Below are positions 1-8,077 of a stretch of DNA of 64,000 nucleotides, piece after piece. Every line of letters begins with the position of its first letter. Positions within the stretch are counted from its first letter, which is position 1. Both the position numbers and the translations under genes were made by a program. The notes beneath the pieces are model-generated. The model ran no database searches, was not told the origin of the DNA, and saw only the letters and a list, made by a program, of their open reading frames with translations. Source of the DNA: an uncultured Bacteroidales bacterium (lineage in GTDB: Bacteria > Bacteroidota > Bacteroidia > Bacteroidales > UBA932); contig ONEF01000003.1 in assembly GCA_900316795.1 (NCBI GenBank), positions 186,001 through 250,000 of the forward strand. The letters are read 5' to 3'.

Positions 1-2426
1 AACTGTGATGTGGTCAAACCCTTGACTGTGTATATGTGAGTAAAGATGGTTCTCAAATAAGGACGTGCATACTTAGATATAATGCTGTTGTCAACATCCT
101 GATTCTTTCTATAGTCGGAAGGAACCTCCTTCATAAGGAATTTGCCGTACTTGTCAGAAAGATAATTCCTTTCATATTCCAGAAGCCTGCGCTTTTGAAT
201 AATAGCGTCTCGCACCTCTTTGGTTGCAGCACTGCCACCCTTCAGTTTTTCTATCTGTTTCCTAAGCTCCTCAATCCTTTCTTTTACTGGTTCAAGCCGG
301 ATAAGAATTTCCTGATAATTTGACAATTGAGAAGGAATCTTGTTTTTCTTTACATCTCTGTTAAACTTGTTGTTACAAAGAGTTTTGTTTTCCAAAGCGT
401 CTTCTCCGCCCAAGCTTCTTGGAATAGTATGCTCAATGTCGTATTGCGGATTAGAGCCAAGGAACTGAGAAAGAGCTATTCTCTCTCCTGTGTAAATACA
501 TATATGCCCTTGCTCTTCCCATAAACGATACTTTTCAATATCCGTCAGTGTCGGTTGCGCATCAATGCCATGTTCACGGAAATGTTTAATAATCTCTTCT
601 CTGAACTCGTTGTTCTTCTTCTCCCTATCTCGCTGATATCTTTCAAGAGCTTTGCGCCTATTGGCATCATTAAGAGAGCGGCTATATTCAATGTGGATTT
701 TAGTGTCTTTGTCTATCTCGCCATTCTTTATCAAATCGTTCACAAGAGCCCTTAACCTAAACAGAGCCCTCATAGCCATAGGATTCTTGAAAGAGTTCGT
801 TCTCGGAGAGCCTAGGAAACCTGTGTTAGATTTAGCATAAACATCAATCATAGAAGGATGATAGAGCCTCTCATAATGAGCAGCGCCCAAATCAAAGTTG
901 TCCATCAGGAATTCTTTGATCCTCTGCTCTATTGTTTCTTTTGTAGGCGAAGGATTATCAACGATAACACCTATCTCTCGTTCTATGATTTTACGATTTT
1001 CGGGGTTGGAAATAATTTCTTTAGGAACAATGCTCGAGATATTGGCCAAAAAGACTGCATGAGAATATTTGAATCCCCTACGCAAGAACACTAATATCTT
1101 ATTGATGGCATTTAGGCTAAGTGAAGAGTAATCATTCCCGATAGAGATCTTGCTGAATTTTAGAGCCTCTTCTTCAGATAACTGTAGTTTTTCCTTTGCC
1201 CAGGCTCTAAGTTTTTCATCATCGCTGAAGAAAAACAAAGAATGCCATACATCATTAACAATTTGCTCTTTGGTCTTTTGCTTTTTATCTGTGTATCTAG
1301 AAATAATGCCCTCTTCCCAATTGTCTCCAAAGATTTCTTTTAAACCGGCAATCACAGGACAACCTGAAACAGAAGTAAACATCTTGTAGTTGAAACGGTA
1401 CGGCTTTTCATCAGGGTCTTTGTAAAAAGCATACTGCCCTCTAGCAGACAAGGCTTTGGCTATATCCTCAAACGGGAATTGTTTCTTGCTCTTGCGGAAG
1501 AAAAGAGGAAGGATCTTAATTATTTCCTCCCCATTCAACGGACGCATATCCTCCTCATATGGAGTCTTGACTTTGATGTTGTTGAGGAAAGACCACATAC
1601 GGAATTCCTCAAATCGAGGATGAGAAACAGGGCATCTGGTTTTCTTAGTCTCAAACTTGCAATGGCCGACAGAGCCCTTCTGCGATTTCAGAGGTCTTTG
1701 GAAGAAGATTGCCCTTTCGAGTTGTTTCTTGATTGAGTCAGAAATTCCTTGAATTTTGCAAATGGCATCAAATTCATCTTTGTAGTGTTGTCTAGAAGTA
1801 TAGTGAGCACGAATCCTTTCTTTTCCGTAGATAGTATAGAAATACTCACCGATATACTTGCAGCCACTTTCTTCAAGAGCTTTATTCAAAGCGGATATGT
1901 CATCTTTAACCTTGCCATTAGATTCTTTTGTATTCTCTTTTCTATTGCTAAGGAAGCCCCTTCGCTGAGAAAGATGATACATAACACGGCCTAAGATGTA
2001 TTTATCCTCTTTTTTGGACAAATCAAGCTTTTGGGTTAACGCAAGATGACGATAATAATATGGATTTTTTTGCTCATTATCGTTCGTACGCTGCCAAAGC
2101 ATAAACTCGTCAATCTTTGGATAAATGTTACGATAACGCCAGTCTGACAACTGTTCTACAGATAAATAAGGACACCAACCTAAATCTACCAACACCTTCA
2201 ACGTCTCAATTTTTCTTAATCTTCTACGAAATATTCTTCTTCTGGCAGACCTGTATCCAGTACGTTCTGCTGCTTTTGAAGATTCATTTCCTTTCTCAAT
2301 TTTAACTCCCTCCTGGAAGATAGATACACCTTTGTCATATAGTTTGTAGGATCCATTCTGTTGTGTATCAACAATAGCCCAACCTATACTGTTGGTTCCT
2401 AAATCAAGGCCAAGTATTCTAGACAT
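1..2426 (-). CDS. cas9: CRISPR-associated endonuclease Cas9, type II-C, N-terminal 808 residues (runs off window)
   Basis: RNA-guided DNA endonuclease of a type II CRISPR system. The reading frame is open from an ATG at 2426 down to base 1, and I checked every codon for stops. RuvC-I is at residues 4-20 (ILGLDLGTNSIGWAIVD, catalytic D8). An arginine-rich bridge helix follows at about 53-75. The REC lobe is next, then RuvC-II (IHIEYSRS, E580) and the HNH domain with D663-I-E-H666 and downstream Asn residues. The last visible residues (YLRTIFTHIYTVKG) are typical of the stretch just before RuvC-III, so the HHxxDA motif and the PAM-interacting domain lie left of the window. The HNH position near residue 666 suggests a compact II-C-like protein. 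The gene is divergent from the tracrRNA gene. No frameshift is visible. cas1/cas2 and the array are not in view. Confidence 0.96.
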   Translation of the reverse strand, partial: MSRILGLDLGTNSIGWAIVDTQQNGSYKLYDKGVSIFQEGVKIEKGNESSKAAERTGYRSARRRIFRRRLRKIETLKVLVDLGWCPYLSVEQLSDWRYRNIYPKIDEFMLWQRTNDNEQKNPYYYRHLALTQKLDLSKKEDKYILGRVMYHLSQRRGFLSNRKENTKESNGKVKDDISALNKALEESGCKYIGEYFYTIYGKERIRAHYTSRQHYKDEFDAICKIQGISDSIKKQLERAIFFQRPLKSQKGSVGHCKFETKKTRCPVSHPRFEEFRMWSFLNNIKVKTPYEEDMRPLNGEEIIKILPLFFRKSKKQFPFEDIAKALSARGQYAFYKDPDEKPYRFNYKMFTSVSGCPVIAGLKEIFGDNWEEGIISRYTDKKQKTKEQIVNDVWHSLFFFSDDEKLRAWAKEKLQLSEEEALKFSKISIGNDYSSLSLNAINKILVFLRRGFKYSHAVFLANISSIVPKEIISNPENRKIIEREIGVIVDNPSPTKETIEQRIKEFLMDNFDLGAAHYERLYHPSMIDVYAKSNTGFLGSPRTNSFKNPMAMRALFRLRALVNDLIKNGEIDKDTKIHIEYSRSLNDANRRKALERYQRDREKKNNEFREEIIKHFREHGIDAQPTLTDIEKYRLWEEQGHICIYTGERIALSQFLGSNPQYDIEHTIPRSLGGEDALENKTLCNNKFNRDVKKNKIPSQLSNYQEILIRLEPVKERIEELRKQIEKLKGGSAATKEVRDAIIQKRRLLEYERNYLSDKYGKFLMKEVPSDYRKNQDVDNSIISKYARPYLRTIFTHIYTVKGLTTSQ

Positions 2427-2461
2427 AATCAATAAATATTTGTCTATAAAATTAACATTAA

Positions 2462-2492
2462 TTTGCTTTATCAACAAAGTTTGCTACCTTTG
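2462..2492 (+). promoter_or_regulatory. Bacteroidetes-type promoter of the tracrRNA gene
   Basis: TTTG at 2462-2465, a 19-nt spacer, then TACCTTTG at 2485-2492. This matches the TTTG-N19-TAnnTTTG consensus of the Bacteroidetes primary sigma factor exactly. Transcription would begin near 2497-2499 and run rightward, away from cas9. Confidence 0.8.
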
Positions 2493-2496
2493 TGTT

Positions 2497-2577
2497 ATAA
2501 GATTCTACATCTTATCACAATAAGGCTATATGCCGAAGGTTTTTACCTAAACTCCCGCTTCGGTGGGAGTTTTTTTA
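2497..2577 (+). ncRNA. tracrRNA of the type II-C CRISPR system
   Basis: An approximately 80-nt non-coding transcript divergent from cas9, with its own promoter and a strong intrinsic terminator. The anti-repeat is about 2497-2522. It is followed by ACAATAAGGC at about 2517-2526 and a small nexus-like GGC/GCC stem at 2524-2534. That order resembles the Neisseria-type II-C tracrRNA, in which ACAATAAGGC also precedes the nexus. A short AGGT/ACCT stem and a terminator hairpin closed by a UUCG loop follow. The 5' end is inferred from the promoter. The cognate repeat is outside the window, so anti-repeat pairing cannot be verified here. Confidence 0.8.
2549..2577 (+). terminator. Rho-independent terminator of the tracrRNA
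   Basis: Arms AAACTCCCGC (2549-2558) and GTGGGAGTTT (2563-2572) form a 10-bp stem (one G-U pair) closed by a TTCG tetraloop, followed by a run of T residues to 2577. Confidence 0.9.
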
Positions 2578-2867
2578 TTGGCAAGGACCTTCGCGCGCAA
2601 AGATATTGGAGCCTTTTGACAATTTCTGTCAAAGAATAATATAATTACCCCTGAATTCAATTAGTAAAAGAAACGATAGCCTCCTTTTCAAGAACGAGCT
2701 GAATAGAAATAGTAATTTTAACTTACTATAGTTCAGACCTCTAATCCGTTTTATAAATCATCAAACGATTATAATCGATTATATCCGGATAAGATTTGGA
2801 TTGAAAAAAGGAATGGATATAAGTTTGTCTCGATATAAATGCCATAGACTCAAAAATAGTTATCATT
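2578..2867. other. AT-rich intergenic stretch between tracrRNA and higB
   Basis: I see no reading frame or RNA gene here. The only clear structure is the inverted repeat at 2615-2633, listed separately. No CRISPR repeats are present. Confidence 0.6.
2615..2633. repeat. 19-bp inverted repeat, copy 1
   Basis: TTTGACA (2615-2621), 5-nt spacer atttc, TGTCAAA (2627-2633). The same arms with spacer agttc recur at 4786-4804, on the far side of the higBA/nuclease-like cassette. It could be an operator, a small hairpin or an insertion boundary. The sequence does not decide. Confidence 0.65.
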
Positions 2868-2898
2868 TTTGATAATTAATTGACAAATATTATATTTG
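2868..2898 (+). promoter_or_regulatory. Promoter of higBA
   Basis: TTTG at 2868-2871, a 19-nt gap, TATATTTG at 2891-2898. This is a perfect match to the Bacteroidetes consensus. The higB ATG at 2909 is only 10 nt beyond the -7 box, so the mRNA would have a leader of only a few nucleotides. Confidence 0.8.
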
Positions 2899-2908
2899 CA
2901 GAAATAAA

Positions 2909-3226
2909 ATGACAATAGAATTTGAAAGTGAAAGCCTGTGGGAGTTATACAGCAACGGAACTACTCAAGACAAAACTTATAACAAATTGCCGAAAGATAT
3001 CATAACTCGCTACGTAAAAGTTGTGAACTATCTGAAATTAGCAACAAGAATTGAATCCTTGTTTAGAATCAAGAGTCTGCACTATGAGAAAAAGAAGGGG
3101 AATTTGAGTAACATAGAAACCGTATGGATAAATGATCAATACCGATTGCTATTAAAAAGCAGAGCTGGAGAAGCCGGGATCATCAACATCATTTTAATTA
3201 AAGAAATATCAAAGCATTATGAATAG
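2909..3226 (+). CDS. higB: HigB/RelE-family toxin of a type II toxin-antitoxin system
   Basis: A 105-residue protein resembling the plasmid-maintenance killer (HigB, RelE-fold) family. These are ribosome-dependent mRNA interferases held inactive by the cognate antitoxin. The core pattern is visible: an LxxAT helix region, FRIKSLHYEKKKGNLSN in the middle, then the WINDQYRLLL strand and an IILIKEISKHYE C-terminus. The toxin gene precedes the antitoxin gene, as usual for higBA, and overlaps it by 8 nt. Transcription starts from the promoter at 2868. Autorepression by HigA is likely from family knowledge; I see no distinct operator. Confidence 0.88.
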   Translation: MTIEFESESLWELYSNGTTQDKTYNKLPKDIITRYVKVVNYLKLATRIESLFRIKSLHYEKKKGNLSNIETVWINDQYRLLLKSRAGEAGIINIILIKEISKHYE

Positions 3227-3608
3227 AATAACACCAAATAACGTTATTGATGAGAGCACGACTCCTTTTATTGCAACACACCCTGGAGAATTGATAAAAG
3301 ACGAGTTGGCGGAAAGAAAAATGACACAGAAACAGCTTGCCGATATTACTGGCATTAAAACATCTATCCTAAGTCAGACAATAAACGGCAAGCGCTCAAT
3401 ATCTCTGAATATGGCTGTCAAACTTGAAAAAGCTCTTGACATTCCAGCGGATTTATGGATGAATTTGCAAACTCAGTACAACATTGATTCTGCTAATATC
3501 CTCAAGAGGCAGACAAAACAACTTACAGCAACAATCCACCTTCCGGTCCAAGACAGAAATCTCATAAAGGATCTTTCCAGGAAGTTTGGTTGGGTCTGTT
3601 TATTTTGA
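3219..3608 (+). CDS. higA: HigA-family antitoxin, XRE-type helix-turn-helix
   Basis: A 129-residue protein. It has an N-terminal HPGELIKDELAERKMTQKQL segment and a helix-turn-helix (LADITGIKTSILSQTINGKR, about residues 40-60), followed by the AVKLEKALDIPADLWMNLQ signature of the HigA family. It neutralises HigB and normally represses the operon. It starts inside the 3' end of higB, so translation is probably coupled. The last 30 or so residues after the family core are unremarkable. Confidence 0.92.
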   Translation: MNRITPNNVIDESTTPFIATHPGELIKDELAERKMTQKQLADITGIKTSILSQTINGKRSISLNMAVKLEKALDIPADLWMNLQTQYNIDSANILKRQTKQLTATIHLPVQDRNLIKDLSRKFGWVCLF

Positions 3609-3675
3609 AAATACTGAATGCATTGGAAAACAGATGGGGAGATGGGTAAAGGGGTAGCAAGGTGGTGCTCTTTTA

Positions 3676-4695
3676 TTACAAGAAATTGTGCAACAGCCCT
3701 GTAGCTGCAGCGGGAACTGATAGTTTGTCTTTCCAGCAGTCATCAAGAGTCGCATCGTTTTCCCTTATGGAATTCTCAGCAACTTCTTCAGAAACACCTA
3801 ACCGGATCATCATATAATTCTTGACAGCCTTCTTGTAGTCCTGTGCATTTTTATAATCTTCGCAAATGTCATAATCTCTTTTTTCAATATTATCTACTAT
3901 TAGAGATTCTTCATCCGCAGGAGCGGACTCGCAATAGTAAGTATCAGCCAAACACTCCTCAAAAGCAAACTCGTCATCATAAATCAATAGTGTTTCGTCT
4001 GTCCTTTTACGGAGCTTTCGTCCTGATATATCGTGAAAATATTTTTTGCTGTTAAAAAATGGCATAAGATAATAACCCTGGAAGTAGCCAGGATAAACTT
4101 CCTTCAATCCATTTTTCAACGTATATCCAGGGTTTCTTGAAAAATCATCATAAGTACCCCAATTCTCAACCATTTCTTTTGTCCACGAACTTTTGTCTTT
4201 CCATATGTCAACAAGGCAAATTGCAAAGGCGTCATATTCAAGCAGGTTCAATCCTTTATAACTATCGCAAATTTTGCCTTTAAAATTTGAATACTCATAG
4301 CGTCTAAAGTCATATAGAAGCCCAACATCACAATTCAAACTCTCATAGTTGCTCTTCCTTGACAAACGCTTGGCTTCAAGAAAGAAAAGAATTTTCCGTT
4401 CGTTATCTACGATAAAACCGTCAATATGATGAGTGCAAGGATATAACTCTCCAATAATAACCGGAAGTTCCATCCAAGTAAGCACTTTGGAAGGATTTGG
4501 AGCCGTTTCTTTATATGCTTCCATGAATTTATATACCTGATTGGATTCGTGTATGCTCCGCCTTTTTTTGTCATTCCAGGCCTGAAGCCACGGCTTAAAA
4601 CCAAAACCACCATTTTCAGTGTCTTCTTCAAGTATTTTGGAAAACTCTCCGCAATACTCGCCAAATGTCTTTTCAACGATTTCAATAATGTTCAT
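3676..4695 (-). CDS. Uncharacterised protein with a PD-(D/E)XK-like nuclease motif
   Basis: A 339-residue protein with no signal peptide or membrane segment. I do not recognise the family. Residues 90-109 read H-I-D92-G-F-I-V ... F-F-L-E107-A-K109, with E76 upstream. This spacing (acidic residue, hydrophobic strand, E-x-K) is the hallmark of the PD-(D/E)XK nuclease fold. The rest is rich in Trp, Tyr and acidic residues. It converges on higA with 67 nt between stops, lies in the AT-rich region beside cas9, and is followed by a copy of the 19-bp inverted repeat. A restriction- or defence-like role is inference only. It may equally be a non-catalytic member of the fold. Confidence 0.6.
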   Translation of the reverse strand: MNIIEIVEKTFGEYCGEFSKILEEDTENGGFGFKPWLQAWNDKKRRSIHESNQVYKFMEAYKETAPNPSKVLTWMELPVIIGELYPCTHHIDGFIVDNERKILFFLEAKRLSRKSNYESLNCDVGLLYDFRRYEYSNFKGKICDSYKGLNLLEYDAFAICLVDIWKDKSSWTKEMVENWGTYDDFSRNPGYTLKNGLKEVYPGYFQGYYLMPFFNSKKYFHDISGRKLRKRTDETLLIYDDEFAFEECLADTYYCESAPADEESLIVDNIEKRDYDICEDYKNAQDYKKAVKNYMMIRLGVSEEVAENSIRENDATLDDCWKDKLSVPAAATGLLHNFL

Positions 4696-4785
4696 ACGCG
4701 TAATTTATTGGTTAATGTTCTCTGAAGTGTAAAAGACAGGAAAAAGAACTCTTTCCCATTTTCAACGGCAAAAATAAAAGGCCGC

Positions 4786-4804
4786 TTTGACAAGTTCTGT
4801 CAAA
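4786..4804. repeat. 19-bp inverted repeat, copy 2
   Basis: TTTGACA (4786-4792), spacer agttc, TGTCAAA (4798-4804). It is identical in arms and nearly identical in spacer to the copy at 2615-2633. It sits upstream of the nuclease-like gene and downstream of the ADP-ribosylglycohydrolase gene. Confidence 0.65.
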
Positions 4805-4849
4805 TGAAAAGTTTTTACAGGCTCATTCGCCTGAATTAACAAATGAAGT

Positions 4850-6049
4850 TCAGCGCTTATGAGGATAGCGGTGGTGGCAGTACTTCTGCTCCCAGCGTTG
4901 TTTTTCGGGAGTGTCTACAGGATCGTGATCGCTGATTATGCAGCCGGTGTAAAGGTCTGTGGCAATTTCTTCTATGATGTCTAAAAGCTCCAGGTTCTGG
5001 GTAAAGTGGGCCGGAATTGCACTGCGGCCAAGAAGACAGCCTATGATGTTGCCGCAGACGGCACCTGTAGAATCACTGTCTCCAGAGTGGTTTACGCTGC
5101 TAATGATTGCGTCTTCAAAAGAAGTGCAGTGCTTGACTGCGCTGTAAACAGCAACAGCAAGGGCTTCGTGGCCGGTCCAGCCGCCGCCGATGGACTCAAT
5201 GGCTGTGTGGTCCGGAGTGTCTCCTCCGGCAAGGTCTATGGCCTTCTTGATGATGTCTTGTTGGGTGGCTATATGCTTAGGCCAGAGTTCTTTGTAAGTT
5301 TTGTTATCATCTGGTGCAGACTGTATTGAACCAATCTCTTCCGCGGCCTTTTGTATCAGGGAGACAAGACGGTCTTGGCGGTTTTCACCATCCGCATATC
5401 CACCCAGAATCCTGGTCAGAATGTGATTGAGAAGAGCGGAAGAAATGAAGCCAAGCGGATGCTTGTGAGTCATCCTGGCAGCCTCAGCAGCACACATATC
5501 GCAAAAAAGTATATCTCCGGAAGCATAGCTGTGGAGGAAATCAAGAATGGCAAACGGCGCTGTGCGCATTACTCCGCCGCAGCCGCAGCTGTCGTTGACC
5601 GGAGTCTGGTCCTTCTCCAAAGCCATCAGGGCGGTAAGACAGGTATGGCCGGGAGCCCGGCAGGAGTAGAGCTGGGGGATATCCATCAGCCAGGAATCAA
5701 CTCTCTCGTCTTCTTTTCTGGCAGTCCACTGCTGCGTGTGGAGCCAGTCCAGATATGTCCAGTGGCAATAGGTATCTATGCGAGCCATAATGCCTCTCAT
5801 ATAGCCTCTGGTCATTCCCAGAAGAATGCCGGCGGCGGTGAAAAGAGACATCTGAGTGTCGTCTGAGATACGGGCAACCCCCCATCTGTCAAGTTGATAA
5901 CGGGTAATGCCACTTGGGCCGTACTTGCGTTCTATTTCCTGCCAGCTGTCAAACTCAATGGCATAGCCCAGGGCGTCTCCCACGGCCCCGCCAACCATAC
6001 AACCCAGCGCACGGTCTTTATACTTATCTGCTTGAGTGTTGTCTTTCAT
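4850..6049 (-). CDS. ADP-ribosylglycohydrolase (DraG/ARH family)
   Basis: A 399-residue cytoplasmic hydrolase of the ADP-ribosylglycohydrolase family, which removes ADP-ribose from proteins, nucleic acids or small molecules using two Mg ions. The N-terminal GCMVGGAVGDALG (about 16-28), the metal-binding S62-D63-D64-T65 and the C-terminal HSGDSDSTGA motif are all present, so it should be active. Its ATG overlaps the stop of the upstream thioredoxin gene by one base (TAATG), so the two are co-translated. The substrate cannot be read from the sequence. Confidence 0.9.
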   Translation of the reverse strand: MKDNTQADKYKDRALGCMVGGAVGDALGYAIEFDSWQEIERKYGPSGITRYQLDRWGVARISDDTQMSLFTAAGILLGMTRGYMRGIMARIDTYCHWTYLDWLHTQQWTARKEDERVDSWLMDIPQLYSCRAPGHTCLTALMALEKDQTPVNDSCGCGGVMRTAPFAILDFLHSYASGDILFCDMCAAEAARMTHKHPLGFISSALLNHILTRILGGYADGENRQDRLVSLIQKAAEEIGSIQSAPDDNKTYKELWPKHIATQQDIIKKAIDLAGGDTPDHTAIESIGGGWTGHEALAVAVYSAVKHCTSFEDAIISSVNHSGDSDSTGAVCGNIIGCLLGRSAIPAHFTQNLELLDIIEEIATDLYTGCIISDHDPVDTPEKQRWEQKYCHHRYPHKR

Positions 6050-6573
6050 TATTTGCCAACGGCCTTCGGTGTCCAGTTCTTGAGGAAGCTCTGGACTTTC
6101 TTCTTGTTGTAGCCCTCTCCTTCTTCCAGATATCCTGAATCCTGGATATGGATCACCTTGCCGTTGCCGTCCAGAACAACCAGCACCGGATAGCCGAACC
6201 TTCCGGCATTGTCCAGACGCTTCATCAGGGCTTCGGACATTTTTACAGTTGAAGCATCCTTGCTCTTGGCCATCCGCGGATTGTAGTTCACGTGGATATA
6301 GACATAGTTGTCGCTGATGAACTTGCTGATTTCAGCATCTTTGGTTATGAAGTCCGCAAACTTCAGGCACCACGGGCACCAGTTGCCGCCAAGCTGGCAT
6401 ATCACGAACTTGCCTTCTTTCTTGGCCTTTGCAACAGCTTTGTCTATCTGTTCCAGCTGGTTAATGTTTTCGTCATAGACTTTCTTGAGGCCGGTCTGAG
6501 CCTTGGAGCTCTGGGCATTCAGAGACAGGGCAACGAATGCCATAGCCAAAGTGAGGAAAAAGAACTTTTTCAT
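6049..6573 (-). CDS. Exported thioredoxin-like protein with CPWC active site
   Basis: A 174-residue protein with a signal peptide (residues 1-20, ending LSLNAQ) and a thioredoxin fold carrying W65-C66-P67-W68-C69. It is expected to act as an oxidoreductase in the periplasm. The remaining fold elements include a VNYNPR segment and the cis-proline region FGYPVLVVLDGNGKVIH. A -7 box (TATATTTG on the minus strand, about 6595-6602) precedes it. It leads a two-gene unit with the ADP-ribosylglycohydrolase, an odd pairing of an exported and a cytoplasmic protein. Confidence 0.88.
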   Translation of the reverse strand: MKKFFFLTLAMAFVALSLNAQSSKAQTGLKKVYDENINQLEQIDKAVAKAKKEGKFVICQLGGNWCPWCLKFADFITKDAEISKFISDNYVYIHVNYNPRMAKSKDASTVKMSEALMKRLDNAGRFGYPVLVVLDGNGKVIHIQDSGYLEEGEGYNKKKVQSFLKNWTPKAVGK

Positions 6574-6686
6574 GATTCAAATGTTTTATGCCCAAATATA
6601 CGAGTTTAATTGCAGAACATCCAGGGATGCTGAAAGTTTTATTGCAAGATACATTGGATTTAAGAACCGCCAGAAGCTGAACCCTC

Positions 6687-7928
6687 TCATTCTTTGGCTC
6701 TCGGGTGCGCGGTCTTGTAGATTTCCTTGAGCTTTTCAAAGGAGTTGTGGGTATAGACCTCAGTGGCAGCCAGGCTGGAGTGTCCCAAAACTTCCTTGAT
6801 GCTGTTCAGGTCCGCCCCGTTGTTCAAAAGTGCCGTAGCATAGCTGTGACGCAGGGTATGAGGAGTTTTTCTGCCTGATATACCCTCAATGCCAGACAGT
6901 TCGCTCTTAACCACACGGTTCAGGAACTCAAGATACACCGGCTTACCGCTATCTGTAAGGAAGAACGCGTCAGTTCCTGGTCTTCCTCCGGCATCTGGCA
7001 AAAAAACTTTTTCCTCTCCGGATTGGCCACCAGAACGGGCAAGCGCTCCGGAAGAACAGACCTCAGAAATAAACTCATCGCGGAGCAGCAGGTAATCCTC
7101 TATCTCCTGGCAAAGAGAATCAGGCAGCGGTATCATCCTCTGCTTGTTGCCTTTTCCTATTATGTTGATGGTTTTTCTGGAGAGGTCTATGTCTCCTGTC
7201 CTCAGCGATGCAGCTTCCGCCCGCCTCAGCCCCGTGCCGAATAGCAGAGCCACGATGAGCCTGTTCCGGACCGCGCAGTACACTGTCTTGGCTGAAGCCG
7301 GCTTCCCGGAGTTATCCGCAGTTCCAGCAGATTCAATGTCCGGTGGAGATTCAAAATACTTTTCAAGTATATCGGGCGTGTAGAAAGACGGCAAGCGCTT
7401 CTTTTCTTTGGGCCTCACGATTTCCTTGACCGGATTGGAATGCAGTTTCCCCTGCTTTACCAGGTAGTTGCAGAAAGTGCTCAGAGCGCTCAAGTGAAGG
7501 TTCACGGTGCGGGCATCAAGATTCCGGTCCAACAGTGAAGCCACATAGCCGCGGATCAAAGGGAACCTCAGAGCCTCAAGGACCTCCTCGTCGGAAAAGC
7601 CCGGAAATTCAGCGTCCCGGCTTCCTTCAAAAGCACCATCCCCCAAAGCCCCTTCCTCAAAAGTTCCGGGGTTCACTGCCGGCCTCTCTGCCCTGACTCC
7701 GGCACCTGAATTCACCGCCAGCCTCTCTGCCCTGACTCCGGCACCTGAGTTCACCATCAGCCTCTCTGCCCTGACTCCGGCACCTGAGTTCACCATCAGC
7801 TTTTCCGGATACACGTGCTTAAGGAAGTCCCGCACAGCGTCGCCATATAGCCTTACTGTACGCTCGGAGTACCTCCTTTTCACCTGTAAGTAGTCCAGAA
7901 AATCGTTGAAGCTTCCCATACACGGCAA
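6687..7928 (-). CDS. Tyrosine recombinase, XerC/XerD-like, with repeat-bearing insertions
   Basis: A 413-residue site-specific recombinase with a complete catalytic set: R235, K259, H357-x-x-R360, H383 and nucleophile Y392. The N-terminal SAM-like core-binding domain is split by an insertion of about 60 residues (45-105), of which 45-88 are near-perfect 13-residue repeats encoded by the tandem repeat at 7672-7800. Two more low-complexity insertions lie near 196-214 and 290-318. Usual Xer length is about 300, so the extra length is these inserts. The gene follows rpsU, as I recall xer genes doing in other Bacteroidetes, so a chromosome-dimer resolution role is likely. A start at 7919 (MGSF) is equally possible. 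Confidence 0.88.
   Translation of the reverse strand: MPCMGSFNDFLDYLQVKRRYSERTVRLYGDAVRDFLKHVYPEKLMVNSGAGVRAERLMVNSGAGVRAERLAVNSGAGVRAERPAVNPGTFEEGALGDGAFEGSRDAEFPGFSDEEVLEALRFPLIRGYVASLLDRNLDARTVNLHLSALSTFCNYLVKQGKLHSNPVKEIVRPKEKKRLPSFYTPDILEKYFESPPDIESAGTADNSGKPASAKTVYCAVRNRLIVALLFGTGLRRAEAASLRTGDIDLSRKTINIIGKGNKQRMIPLPDSLCQEIEDYLLLRDEFISEVCSSGALARSGGQSGEEKVFLPDAGGRPGTDAFFLTDSGKPVYLEFLNRVVKSELSGIEGISGRKTPHTLRHSYATALLNNGADLNSIKEVLGHSSLAATEVYTHNSFEKLKEIYKTAHPRAKE
7672..7800 (-). repeat. 39-bp tandem repeat inside the xer gene
   Basis: Three units (7672-7710, 7711-7749, 7750-7788) and a 12-bp partial unit (7789-7800). They differ at only a few bases and encode 13-residue copies of MVNSGAGVRAERL. 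The unit is a multiple of three, so copy-number change would keep the recombinase in frame. Confidence 0.95.
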
Positions 7929-8077
7929 ATTTACAGAACTCCTTCAAAAACTCAAACTTTTGCTCAGAAAGCGTGCCCAACGTCACATTTCCAGTGCCGA
8001 TAGCCACTCTTCTGCCCTAAAAACGTGCAAGATGTCCCGTTTCAGACCCCACCTGGTACACTTTCACTGCTATATGC

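Noticed and set aside
36-2305. Several plus-strand frames of 60-95 codons
   Set aside because: They are antisense to the intact cas9 frame, lack family resemblance and overlap its catalytic motifs.
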